From Porites lobata (Eukaryota > Cnidaria > Anthozoa > Scleractinia > Poritidae), in the NCBI GenBank assembly GCA_942486035.1, contig CALNXK010000133.1:575001-639000 (forward strand): a DNA stretch of 64,000 nucleotides, in the 5' to 3' direction. This document shows positions 40,101 to 47,155 of this stretch, piece after piece. Within the stretch, counting starts at the first letter, position 1. The number at the start of each line of letters is the position of its first letter. The notes beneath the pieces are model-generated. The model worked only from the letters and a program-made list of their open reading frames with translations. It had not been told where the DNA came from and searched no databases. Made by a program: the position numbers and the translations under genes.

Positions 40101-43100
40101 GTTCCAAGCCAGAAACAAAACCTTAAGAAATGGTTTTGTTTTTATTGCGTATTTGACAACTCACCGGGCAATTTTTGACAAATGGAAAGCGCCCTAAAAT
40201 GATTTTACCTGTTTCGATTAATCTAACGTCCCATTTAACTTATTCCTTTATACAAATGAGGCATTACTTTTTTTTTGCATACATTTTTTGCTTTTTAAAA
40301 ATATTATTAATAAAAATACTATAAATTTACGGTTAAAAATAAAGTATTTATGAGAATAAGCTAAGACAGGGAATCCCCCTTACGGAAACGTTGTCAGCTG
40401 TAATCAGCAACAAAGATGTGCCTGTGTAAAGAAAGTGTATGTAAAACGTTCACATGACGTTACGGCGGCCATATTGGTGTTCCAAAACAATGAAACGGCG
40501 GCCATGGCGGTACCATACCAGTCCTGTGAGAGCTGAACTTTTTTTTAAGTAAACGCTTTCCTTTGTTCCAATATATTTACATAGATGCTGGCCATCTGAG
40601 TAAAAACTCTTCATTATACCTTTTCTAGGAATATGTTACTCATCGACATTTTTATTATCGGCTCTTTAGTTTTTTCTTGGCAGTTGGAAATTATTAACGT
40701 ATCTAATCGTCAAACTTTCAGCCCATTGAAATTGTTATCAATTGGTTTCGAGATACTTTGTAGACCATGTTGCAGCTACTGAATACTGAGGATCAAAAGA
40801 TAGTCAACTCGGCAAGGCCATTCTAAACCAATCAACATAATCTTTACTCATATTTTGCATTTTCACTGAATAGCTGCAGTTGGTAATTACTATTTGGAAA
40901 ACAGTTACTCCCAGTACTCTGTAACATCGTGGGGAACGTCCTCCTCTTCCTCCTCATCATCATCTTCATCTACGTCGTCGTCGTCGTCTTCGTCTTCGTC
41001 ATGGTCGTCATCATCGTCGTCCTCATCATCCTCAACGTTATCAAGGCGGCGACGTGACACTCTTCCAGCTCCCCAACCTATAACAAGTGAATATTTCACT
41101 GACATTGGTCTCAAGATGAAGGCCAAACCAGGAACGAATAACAGCCTGATATTTCTGTCAACTAACAGCCTTGGAACAGAGTTTGTCAGGGTTGACGTAA
41201 GTTGAATGCAGATATTCCATGCCTTCTTCATTATCATGCTTTGCTTGTACGAAGTTTCCCAAGCTGATTAACACCATCTAAAGCGCCGGTAAAGATAGGC
41301 AACGCGCTCTCATGATTAATCGTTTTACTGTGCATTTCAAGGTGTGTGGTAAACTGTCTGGACTGAAACATTACAACATGATATCCGTGGAAAACCGTTT
41401 CCAGTGCAACTTCTTCTTTTCCCAGTTTCATCTTTTTCCTAATCACTGGGTTTTGAATTAGCCGAACCATTTCTACTCCTAATATTATGTAATGCAAGCA
41501 ATTAATTAACGTAAAATCGCAACATCTTCGGACATTTTTTTTTGATAATTTTTGCAGCTGCATGACGAAAAAATTCGCTGCATTTTACGACTGGCAGGAA
41601 GAACAAAAATTCTCCACCTCAAAGGAGTAAACGTCACTGATAACAAATACCACACGATCATTGTGAAAAGGCTGGGTAATTATGCCACACTACAAGTTGA
41701 CTATGCAGGAAAGGTAGAGGGAAGTACAGGAGGATCAAGTCACCTCATGAATCACGGTGGAGGAGCTCTTTTTGCAGGTATTACTATACGTTAGTATTTG
41801 ATTGGTTTGCATAATTTCGTAGCAGTGTACACAGAAAACGTTTGGCAATAGCTCACAAGGACGTGTGATGCTTGGTTAACGCTATGATAAGGAATAATCG
41901 ACAGGTTTTATGGGCATATAGTCACGACATACGTTCTGTTTTATCTTTACCATTGGCCATTGTTAAGAAACAAAACTGGACATATATTGAGTAATCAGCG
42001 GCCCTCGTGAATCTGTTCATTTGCCCCAGTATCCTACATGAAAACACCACGGTGAAAAAGGAAGCTTTAATGAAAATACAACACTGAGTGTAGCAAATCT
42101 TTTGTAGGTGGACTGAGAAGACTAACAGCCCTGAAGGTGATGCGAGCTATTGTGCAAAGCCACGGAAAAGCCATCGTGCAGACGGCCAGTGGAAGCCTTA
42201 TATCAACGTATTCAGCATTTTCTGGTTCTTCCTTAACTGGAGTGAACTTGATAACAATTGACAAGCAAGGGAACGTTCACGTTAAAAAGATCAAAAACGC
42301 TACTCTGATCAGGATGTACCAAAAACACACTATTCGATCCATCTTTAATGAAAGTTCCCATAAAATTGTCATTGGAAGCGCGGGAGTTAGTATTACACAA
42401 GTGCAACTTAGCAACAATAGTCTTCAAAGTGTACAGCAAATAATACAGAGAAGACACCAGCAAAACGCAGGTGCGTCTGTCAATGGTGGAAACGCTGCCT
42501 TAGTTGGAGGGAGACTGGTGGGTGGCTATGGCTCAAGCCTTCAATTAAGGAAATCTGGTGGAGGAAATTTTGCAAACAAAGAAGGCATCGATGAATCATA
42601 TGGAGGTAGGTCAGGTGGTTTACGTTCTAGGAAAAACCTCATACAATTCCTTATCAAGTGATCATTCTAAGAAAATAGCCAACATGTTACACAGTGATAA
42701 AGGTTAGCAACTTACTACAGAATTGATCAGTCTAAGAGTAAATCAAGGACAAAATATCATGCGATTACAGAATATTATCTGTGGACAGCATAAGGAATCT
42801 CAAATGGTTTTCTGTCTTGCCATTCCACGAAAGAAAACAAATACTTAAAATTATTAAGGTTTTGTTTATGTTGTGTGCACACGAGATTAGATACAGACCC
42901 ATAAAATGTTGTCTTGTAACAAAATGAAGCATTCAGTGACCATGGAAAATAAGAAACATAAAGCTTTTGGTGAATATAGCGCCAAATCACATAATATTTC
43001 ATTCACAGGGTGCATTCCACAGAATCGACTTAACTACTTTGACCTGGATGACAAAAACAGTAATGATGTGAGAGCTGAGCGCCAAAACGTCGTATTTGGT

Positions 43101-45709
43101 TGCCCATGTGAAACCGGAGAATGCGCGAATAATGGCACCTGCATTCTTAAGAACAGCACGACGCTGGTGGAAAATTCTACAACGTCCTGGAAAATGTGTA
43201 AATGCGTTGGAAGTTGGACTGGTCCTCGGTGCCAGAAAAAAGACGACCTTGTATTGGGTCTTGCTCCACGTGAGTATTTTGTAACAACTAAGGCTATGTA
43301 ATTATATTTTTTCAGTTCTGGTGTCACAAATTCAGGTACCAAAACCGTGCTTATGAGACCGCCCCTCCTTTTTTAACTTCCTGAAGTCACACCTGTCTCG
43401 TCTCTCACTGATACCTCTTGTAAGCGTGTTTTGTTTTGCATAAGTACTGTTTTTCCTGTCACTCTCTTTGAACCTGATGTCATTTTCTATTAAGCGCTAT
43501 ATAGTGTATTGTATTAGGTCATTTGTCGCTACCTTTTTTAAGGAAATAAAATTTTTATAAAACAGCGATGTATAGTAGCCACTTTGAGAAAAGAAAACAA
43601 CCCTTACACGTTCTACTGGTCAATTCTTAGATAGCACATCTTGCCGATTTTGTGAAAATCAACCTAACGAAATTTGCAGTCATTTGAGTGAAAAGGTGTC
43701 AAAAGGCAGGTTTCCTGTGACTTCAGGAAGCGGCCGAGAAGCTCCAAAATCCTAGTAACGAAGGAAAAGTAAAGGAGAAAAGGGAAGAGCGAGGAGAGCG
43801 AAAGGAGGACAAGAAAAAAGCAAAAGTTGCATTCTTAGTTTTTATAATAGCTACTTTGGAAAAACTGTTCGACGGAAATGGTCCATTTGGCGATAACGTT
43901 ATCAAAAATCTGGCTAGACATACATGTATACCAAAGCAAATTTCCACATCATGATTTAATTCGCATCCGTGTCAACAATGCGATATCAAATAGTATATAT
44001 ATAGTCAACTCTCTCTGAGACAGACACCTTCGGGACCGGCCCTGACTGTTCGTCTTATGGAAATGTCCGGCTTATAGACAGTCAAGCTAACGTGAAACCA
44101 GTGATTTTTAAGTTGAGCTTTGGCAATGAATGTACGCCTGTTTAACTTGTACAAAACAGCTTAAACTGAAACATTGTAAATTGAATTGAAACAGAAAAGT
44201 GGAATTATTCTCTTACCATGCAATCATTACAAGCAACGTTCAGGGCTTCATGTTCTAAAATTGTTATAGTACAAACACTACAAGTACCGCACCAACGTTT
44301 CCGTTTTGAAATATTTTTAACTTCATAAAGCACTACTCATGTCCGTTGTCCGTCTTAGAGAGGTGTCCGTCTTATAGAGAGTATAGTCACAGTAAAATGA
44401 CTGAAAAACGGTAGGGATCAACACCAGGTGTCCATCTTAGAGAGGTGTCCGTTTAGGGAGAATTCATTGTAAACGCATCAACATGCAGAACCAAGAATTC
44501 ATAATTAAGAGGTACTAAGGAACTTGAGAGGAGCCCTAAGTATGTCCCCACTATTTTAATCGTTCTGCTAAGAATTAAAAACCATTGATGCACCTCTTCA
44601 GGATGATTACATGAATTTTTCTTCAACAGCTGCACAAGCCCCGGACGGTCCGTCATGGATGTGGAACGCCGTGCTGGCTTTTCTTCTTCTTCTTCTTATA
44701 CTTCTGCTCCTACTGGGTCTATATCTGCTCTGTAAGAAATGCAGAAGCGATGCCGTGGACGGCACGTCACCAGTGAAACCTGCTGAGGCCATATTACCAG
44801 GGGGACACGGGACAGTCAGGTCTTACTCGGACGTTGGGCCTGGAGAAGAGGATAGCACTGACTATGATTTACGTCATCTGATGAAATACATGTATACTGA
44901 ACGAATACACGGAGGGATCGATCTAGCACACGAGCATGAACACGCGAGTATCAGAGTTTACAAAGACCATGGGGTGCGAGGAACAGACAATCACCAGTTT
45001 GACCTTCGGGAACTGATGTCGTACAAAACGTACGTAGGTGGCATTTTAAAGAAGCCATGGACATGTTTTTATTTTTACTTTGACTGATTGTTTTTGTCCC
45101 TGAATTCTACAAATAAAAGAGGCTTCAAGAAATTGTATGTTAGTGTATTAGACCAAATTTCAAAAACAGTTTGTTGTCTGTTAATATAAGGTTTTTAGAA
45201 AAAGAGTAGGAAAGATAGAACATGGTAGTTTAGTTTTATGAATCTCAGTCTTAATTGCTGGATACAGTTTCCAGAGATTCGCTATTGTGATTCAGTAAGC
45301 AAATTAATGATTATTGTGTGAAACGACATTGGACTGAACTAATGAGGGTTATATTCAGTTACCTATTTCTCACCACAGAAAGAATTTTGTCTCCTTATTT
45401 TTTGGACATCTTTCTCTTAGGCATCACGTGATAACACACACGATGGAAGAGAAACCTTTAGGAACTGGCAATCCAGGCTTCCACGGTTCAACTCCGGCAG
45501 TGACAAGTAGCCTTCACAGTGTAATAGTGCATCGCATAACACATGCAGATAGTAACCCGTCTCTGTCACATGACGAGGTGCACTGGTTCGAGGATGAGGG
45601 AATGGACTCTGATGTGGATGACTTGAGCCAACTGGAAAGTGAAGACGAGGAGGACGTGGACCAACCAGATGATTGGTTCAGTCACTTTATAAGTCTTGGA
45701 AGCACCTGA
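15728..45709 (+). CDS. Type III classical cadherin, complete gene (24 coding exons)
   Basis: A calcium-dependent homophilic adhesion receptor expected at cell-cell junctions. The spliced frame I assembled is 13,467 nt (4,488 residues). Order: signal peptide (1-23), about 32 cadherin repeats (to about residue 3390), a membrane-proximal region, EGF-like 1, laminin-G 1, EGF-like 2, laminin-G 2, EGF-like 3, one transmembrane helix (about 4270-4292) and a tail of about 195 residues. The tail has a juxtamembrane GEEDSTDYDLRHL motif like the p120-catenin site of classical cadherins (GEEDQDFDLSQL). It also has a C-terminal acidic block, DEVHWFEDEGMDSDVDDLSQL then DDWFSHF, which aligns in pattern with the beta-catenin site (DSLLVFDYEGSGS..LSSL..WG.RF). 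These tail motifs separate it from Fat, Dachsous and CELSR cadherins. The CE-LG arrangement is that of invertebrate type III cadherins, and the repeat number resembles cnidarian members. A paralog lies tail-to-tail at 53144-64000. Introns are all GT-AG. Exact repeat count could be off by one. Confidence 0.93.
18165..18290 (+). repeat. Dispersed repeat, copy 2 (intron 1)
   Basis: CACAGGTTGTCGAAG and ACAACAGTCCTATTCAGGAC match the copy at 8277-8395, in the same orientation. Confidence 0.6.
18306..18930 (+). CDS. Cadherin exon 2: end of EC7, EC8, start of EC9
   Basis: The acceptor TTCCAACAG joins in phase to give DPVTG|SLSVKDTFYYKF. It covers residues 719-926. Linkers are KIENEDEPPIF and KITDTNDYPPEF. 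EC8 is unusual in having two cysteines (FDCTLED and NSECQL). The donor GTTTGT at 18931 is weak but required by frame. Confidence 0.88.
19294..20365. mobile_element. TA-flanked inverted-repeat element, copy 1 (intron 2)
   Basis: It begins TA then GCCTGAATTTCATCCGATTA and ends near GTAATCGGATGAAATT. The interior has TCCAGTGACGTCACT and a segment that gives a 60-residue frame shared with the second copy at 54365-55255, which lies in inverted orientation. The right end is eroded. Possibly mariner-like judging by the TA, but no transposase is recognised. Confidence 0.7.
20409..20698. mobile_element. 290-bp MITE with ATAGAGCGTTTTCAC ends
   Basis: ATAGAGCGTTTTCAC (20409-20423) and its reverse complement (20684-20698) bound a body with nested inverted repeats of TAACTCC. 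A partial, diverged copy with the ATGACGT.ACGGCGGCC segment occurs at 40444-40610. Confidence 0.75.
21234..21328 (+). CDS. Cadherin exon 3: middle of EC9
   Basis: A 95-nt exon in phase 2 to 1, reading RFHIDNQGDLVTK then FYEFKVKATETG, the strand region of a cadherin repeat. Acceptor AATCCTTAG, donor GTTAGT. It is separated from exon 2 by a 2.3-kb intron with two transposable elements. Confidence 0.85.
21653..22116 (+). CDS. Cadherin exon 4: end of EC9, EC10, start of EC11
   Basis: It begins GPEKKWNKVSVKVSVL and contains the linkers SDPFSPVQF (degenerate) and VTDVNDNKPRF (canonical calcium-binding). It ends in phase 0 at TTVFQ|GTACAC. Confidence 0.88.
22588..22639. repeat. ATT microsatellite (intron 4)
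   Basis: Imperfect tandem ATT/TTA triplets; a further short run is near 22200-22225. Confidence 0.8.
23219..23316. repeat. Foldback built from the dispersed-repeat end
   Basis: GAGTATGATCGTCCGGGTGA on the left and TCACTCGGACGATCATACTC on the right form arms of about 27 bp (with CAGTCCTGA continuing) around a CAACAACAACAG-containing loop. The arms match the 3' part of the repeats at 8277 and 18165, so two ends lie head to head. Confidence 0.7.
23478..23620 (+). CDS. Cadherin exon 5: middle of EC11
   Basis: A 143-nt exon reading VKAIDRDTENNFGEILY then SINRNTGDLKTNREI, with the DRD motif of a cadherin repeat. Acceptor TTTCTGCAG, donor GTAAGA, ends in phase 2. Confidence 0.87.
24131..24582 (+). 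CDS. Cadherin exon 6: end of EC11, EC12, start of EC13
   Basis: It begins RFSDGSSYMLVVKATDGG. Linkers are VINVNKPPVF and LLDSNDHAPTF, and LDRE appears in EC12. Acceptor CTTCTCAG, donor GTTTGT after CCAGAAAATCGAG, ending in phase 1. Confidence 0.88.
24808..25131. mobile_element. 324-bp inverted-repeat element (intron 6)
   Basis: The left end TGGCCCGTTTCAATGGTCGT and the right end ACGACGTTTGAAACAGGCC are imperfect inverted repeats that continue into GTGCTACTGCCGTGC and its complement. Internal copies of CGTGCCGAACTCAATT occur. A partial relative is at about 47735-47790. Confidence 0.65.
25297..25533 (+). CDS. Cadherin exon 7: body of EC13
   Basis: It reads AVNSELRLLTATDGDDGQNG, then LDREEIAEHVLYIKAQDSN. 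Acceptor TTTTACAG, donor GTAAGT, phase 1 at both ends. Its coding frame continues past the donor for about 120 nt by chance. Confidence 0.88.
25771..28528 (+). CDS. Cadherin exon 8: end of EC13 to EC22
   Basis: A 2,758-nt exon encoding about 920 residues and most of nine repeats (EC14-EC22). Canonical linkers include TDDNDNKPRF, LDINDNPPFF, EDVNDNDPRI and RNTNDNRPHF. Others lack the DxNDN core (LFPPDGPPQYP, ANYNSGQSAL, DVGQLPPRF). EC20 has a cysteine-dense insert (DCDCSQDCSC). The end at CTTCTCAG|GTACTG joins the next exon as SERLLSYCRV. Confidence 0.92.
29559..29974 (+). CDS. Cadherin exon 9: end of EC22, EC23, start of EC24
   Basis: It begins YCRVRVAIKDLNDNYPSF and contains EC23, which ends in the non-canonical linker VTELQPPKF. 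It ends in phase 1 at ENSEPG. Confidence 0.88.
30646..31004 (+). CDS. Cadherin exon 10: EC24 and start of EC25
   Basis: It begins TSILKITATSMNGQPVAY and contains the canonical linker KDVNDNSPKF. It ends in phase 0 at DADMGAGGE|GTAAGA. EC24 has FDYE in place of LDRE. Confidence 0.88.
31669..32175 (+). CDS. Cadherin exon 11: EC25 and EC26
   Basis: It begins VTYAIMPTHDYQYFTIDS. Linker IDDNDVAPVF; EC25 has FDRE. Phase 0 at both ends, with donor GTAAGA after AACATCAAG. A symmetrical 507-nt exon. Confidence 0.9.
33115..33411 (+). CDS. Cadherin exon 12: EC27
   Basis: It begins VLDVNDNAPVFTQLRY and covers nearly one whole repeat (LDRE present), phase 0 to 0, 297 nt. Skipping it would remove one cadherin repeat without breaking the frame. 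Confidence 0.9.
34261..36184 (+). CDS. Cadherin exon 13: EC28 to EC32 and start of the membrane-proximal region
   Basis: A 1,924-nt exon. Linkers are YDFNDQAPYF, GDANDHRPQF, LDANDHPPVF, LDVNDNGPHF and KDSINNNEPF. After EC32 (ending near VQNISQTAVSM) comes a non-repeat region that probably corresponds to the NC segment described in non-chordate classical cadherins. It ends in phase 1 at LQNIG. Confidence 0.92.
36606..36731. mobile_element. Foldback MITE of TATCCACTGGATA type, copy 1 (intron 13)
   Basis: It is composed of direct and inverted variants of CTATCCAGTGGATA and ends with TTTTGAACAACTGGGG. It is near-palindromic overall and homologous to 48591-48737. Confidence 0.75.
36843..37112 (+). 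CDS. Cadherin exon 14: membrane-proximal (NC-like) region and first half of EGF-like 1
   Basis: It begins LTIGAFGIDNCAQEV and ends CADKPCLNGGICHDVEPEG, the first four cysteines of an EGF module. Phase 1 at both ends. Confidence 0.88.
37675..37881 (+). CDS. Cadherin exon 15: end of EGF-like 1, start of laminin-G 1
   Basis: It begins FLCQCKHTFRGLATGPQC, closing the EGF module, then reads VVQLEFITTTANGLLLYQG, the first laminin-G strands. A homologous exon is cut by the right window edge at 63911-64000. Confidence 0.88.
38380..38543 (+). CDS. Cadherin exon 16: laminin-G 1, middle
   Basis: It reads SESRDFMAIILCDGFIRVVI then DDGDWHFIEVHQELK, the DGxWH core of laminin-G. The 164-nt length equals the paralogous exon at 62707-62870. 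Confidence 0.9.
39253..39368 (+). CDS. Cadherin exon 17: laminin-G 1, middle
   Basis: A short 116-nt exon that carries no start codon. It reads IITVIVDRCENARLVQLGEE then NCKITGKIRGTNY. Acceptor TTTTTTACAG, donor GTAAGT. Identified by frame continuity and by its equal-length homolog at 61904-62019. Confidence 0.9.
39713..39999 (+). CDS. Cadherin exon 18: end of laminin-G 1 and EGF-like 2
   Basis: It reads YLNSLWPLQIGGVENSG, then YTGFNGCIRKIT (the terminal FxGCI of laminin-G), then GCPYCNNQGYCEPY and CVCDVGYSGRNC (EGF-like 2). The 287-nt length equals the paralogous exon. Confidence 0.92.
40444..40610. mobile_element. Partial copy of the ATAGAGCGTTTTCAC MITE (intron 18)
   Basis: It shares CACATGACGT.ACGGCGGCC, TGGTGTTCCAAAACAATGAA and GATGCTGGCCA with 20409-20698. 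The right end is lost. Confidence 0.65.
40874..41196 (+). CDS. Cadherin exon 19: start of laminin-G 2 with serine tract and RRRR site
   Basis: It begins AAVGNYYLENSYSQYSV, then a tract of about 35 residues, almost all serine (TCN codons, about 40934-41037) with one internal Trp. Next is LSRRRRD (RRRR at 41044-41055), then SEYFTDIGLKMKAKPG of the laminin-G fold. The four-arginine site fits the furin-type R-X-K/R-R rule. The acceptor at TAG 40871-40873 was chosen by homology with the paralog; a second CAG five bases on is possible. Confidence 0.87.
41558..41777 (+). CDS. Cadherin exon 20: laminin-G 2, middle
   Basis: It reads LHDEKIRCILRLAGRTKILH, then DNKYHTIIVKRLGNYATLQV and GGGALFAG. The 220-nt length equals the paralogous exon, and it is one of the most conserved exons of the pair. 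Confidence 0.92.
42108..42605 (+). CDS. Cadherin exon 21: insertion inside laminin-G 2
   Basis: It starts GGLRRLTALKVM, as expected for the GGL turn near the end of a laminin-G domain. About 160 residues follow before the closing GCI of the next exon. The insert includes QTASGSLISTYSAF, VNLITIDKQGNVHVKKIKNA, IVIGSAGVSITQVQLSNNSL and a Gly-rich end. I recognise no domain. It is conserved in the paralog (56644-57183, 42 nt longer). Confidence 0.88.
43009..43269 (+). CDS. Cadherin exon 22: end of laminin-G 2 and EGF-like 3
   Basis: It begins GCIPQNRLNYFDLDD (end of laminin-G), then CPCETGECANNGTC, an N-glycosylation-rich loop (KNSTTL, ENSTTS) and CKCVGSWTGPRC (EGF-like 3). It ends in phase 1. 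Confidence 0.9.
44002..44475. repeat. Dispersed repeat rich in GTCCGTCTTAGAGAGG motifs (intron 22)
   Basis: Variants of GTGTCCGTCTTAGAGAGG occur several times at the right side, and an inverse-like CTCTCTGAGACAGACACC at the left. This suggests loosely inverted terminal regions. No coding capacity. Confidence 0.5.
44630..45029 (+). CDS. Cadherin exon 23: transmembrane helix and juxtamembrane tail
   Basis: It begins AQAPDGPSWMWNAVLAF followed by a Leu-rich helix ending LGLYLLCKKCRSDAVDG. The p120-like motif GEEDSTDYDLRHLMKYM follows, and later a related DNHQFDLRELMSYK. The acceptor TTCAACAG at 44629 keeps the frame; the stronger-looking CTTCAG at 44601 would give a stop. The donor at 45030 gives phase 2. 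Confidence 0.92.
45421..45709 (+). CDS. Cadherin exon 24: beta-catenin-binding-like C-terminus
   Basis: It reads HHVITHTMEEKPLG, then SLHSVIVHRITHADSNPSL and DEVHWFEDEGMDSDVDDLSQL, followed by an acidic stretch and DDWFSHFISLGST, stop at 45707-45709. The acidic and serine-bearing pattern matches the catenin-binding region of classical cadherins. Confidence 0.92.
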
Positions 45710-46549
45710 CCGACTCGTTGCCTTAATGGAAGGGTCTTGGTGGTCACGATTGTCTGACTGACTGTTCAGCTGATTATTTACAAAATAATTAGCGTCGTTA
45801 TTCATTGTTTAATTCAAAAGTAAAACGTTTATTGCTAAATACAAAGCATTACAGTATTTTATTTGACGCATGAATGGGTATTGTTACGAGCCTGAAATGA
45901 ATATTTCAAAACAAGGGGTTTTTATTACTTTTTCCTTTCCACCAAAATACAAGGTACAATAAAGTCCTTTAGCGTACTCGCAAAATGGCAAAAAAGAATT
46001 TGTTTTTTCACAATCCACTGGTCACAAGGATCTGGTGCAGGCACTCATTCCCGAAATAGTGCCGAAGAAGCTCAATTAAGGTCGGATATTCAAAAAATTT
46101 CGGTGGCGAAAAAAAACGGGTGAACAAATCATCGAAAAAAAACGAAGAAATTTTATTTTGGAAAATATTACCCATAATTTCCCACATGACTACTTTTAAT
46201 GGTACATAACAGTGAAATTGTCAAGGGTCACTAAAATATTTTCTGTTGAAATGAAATAAGATCAAGAAGACAAGAAACTAAATCATTTCAAACAATTAAT
46301 GAACTGTTTTTATTTATGACCGAAACTTAACAATTTACACCCTAAACTGAAAATAAATTAAAATTGCCATTTCTTAACGCTTCAATTTGTCGGGCTCTCA
46401 AGTCTATCATTATACCTGGGGTTTAGAGGTTATTCGTCATCCTAGGTTTTACGCCATGCCCTTGCAGTCTGAAGCGAACAAACCAGACAGTATCAACGAA
46501 ATTGAAAATTTTAGCTGACATACACGCCTCGTCACGCCTATCTGCCCAT
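45710..46549. other. 3' flank of the first cadherin gene
   Basis: Contains a canonical AATAAA at 45958-45963, about 250 nt past the stop, the best candidate poly-A signal of the plus-strand cadherin. The rest shows nothing I can identify. Confidence 0.4.
45958..45963 (+). promoter_or_regulatory. Candidate poly-A signal of the first cadherin gene
   Basis: An AATAAA hexamer 249 nt downstream of the stop codon. Other A/T-rich hexamers are nearby, so the choice is tentative. Confidence 0.35.
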
Positions 46550-47155
46550 TATAATCAATTTGTAATAGGTGTGGAAATTTTGTAATACCTGTCGCAATTG
46601 GTAAGAAATTTGTCGTAATTTGTAAAAACTTTGTCGTGATTTTTAAAAGACCTGTCATGTCGTCCTATTGAAGGTAATTGACTGGGATTCATTGGGCATG
46701 CGAGAACTTGAAAGGTGGTCCAAAAGAAAAGAAACGATTGAAATGGGATTTTTCCTTATCACTGATCATTTTTGTAAACTTTCATTAAAATTTGAAACTC
46801 TTTACAGGAGACCGAGATCTATCGCTCAGATTACCCTTACTCGTTTTCCACGTGAAAATCTTATTTCAAAAAGTTAATAGGTTGTTCCTAAAAGAAGAGA
46901 TGAAATCATTTTGTCCTTTCAGATCAGTCTTGTCCCCTTGACTATCAAAAAACAACCGAAGGGGAAGCCTTTCGTTTAAAAAGTAAGAACAATCTTTATT
47001 GTTACAAATCACGACAAAGTTTTCACAAATAACGTCAGCTTTGCTTGTTAAAAATTACGACAAAGTGTTGTTACAAATTACGACAGCTTTTTTCTCCCAA
47101 ATTACGACAAATTTCTTACAAATTGCGACAGAAATTACAAATTACGACAGATCAA
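46550..47155. mobile_element. Element with arrayed subterminal TTTGTCGTAATTTGTAA repeats
   Basis: The left part (46555-46655) holds several copies of TTTGTCGTAATTTGTAA-like units. The right part (47005-47150) holds the reverse complement TTACAAATTACGACA several times, with about 350 bp of unrelated sequence between. Arrayed inverted subterminal repeats are typical of transposase-binding ends of non-autonomous DNA elements. No transposase. Confidence 0.6.

Larger units (their letters stand above)
17883..45420 (+). other. Contents of the introns of the first cadherin gene
   Basis: Intron 1 (17883-18305) holds a dispersed-repeat copy. Intron 2 (18931-21233) holds two inverted-repeat elements. 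Intron 4 (22117-23477) holds an ATT microsatellite and a foldback. Intron 6 (24583-25296) holds a TIR element. Intron 13 (36185-36842) holds a GGATAAAT-rich foldback. Intron 18 (40000-40873) holds a partial MITE. Intron 22 (43270-44629) holds a dispersed repeat. In introns 3, 5, 8-12, 14-17, 19-21 and 23 I see nothing I can name. Confidence 0.6.

Noticed and set aside
40905..41237. Acidic Asp/Glu-rich frame on the minus strand (and its counterpart 59325-59537 on plus)
   Set aside because: It is the exact complement of the serine tract in cadherin exon 19; the sense strand has conserved splice sites and flanking domains.
41234..41563. 109-codon minus-strand frame between cadherin exons 19 and 20
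   Set aside because: It lies in an intron antisense to conserved exons, without splice signals or protein-like composition.
44601..44629. Use of the CTTCAG acceptor at 44601 for cadherin exon 23
   Set aside because: In the required phase it creates a stop codon at once; the acceptor at 44629 keeps the frame and aligns with the paralog.
45030..45090. Continuation of exon 23 as a coding terminus ending near 45087
   Set aside because: The extension does not match the paralog, while splicing at 45030 to 45421 gives the conserved catenin-binding tail.
15728..45709. Fat, Dachsous, CELSR or protocadherin identity for the long gene
   Set aside because: It lacks seven-transmembrane or Fat-type tails, and the tail instead has paired p120- and beta-catenin-type motifs after an EGF/laminin-G block typical of type III classical cadherins.
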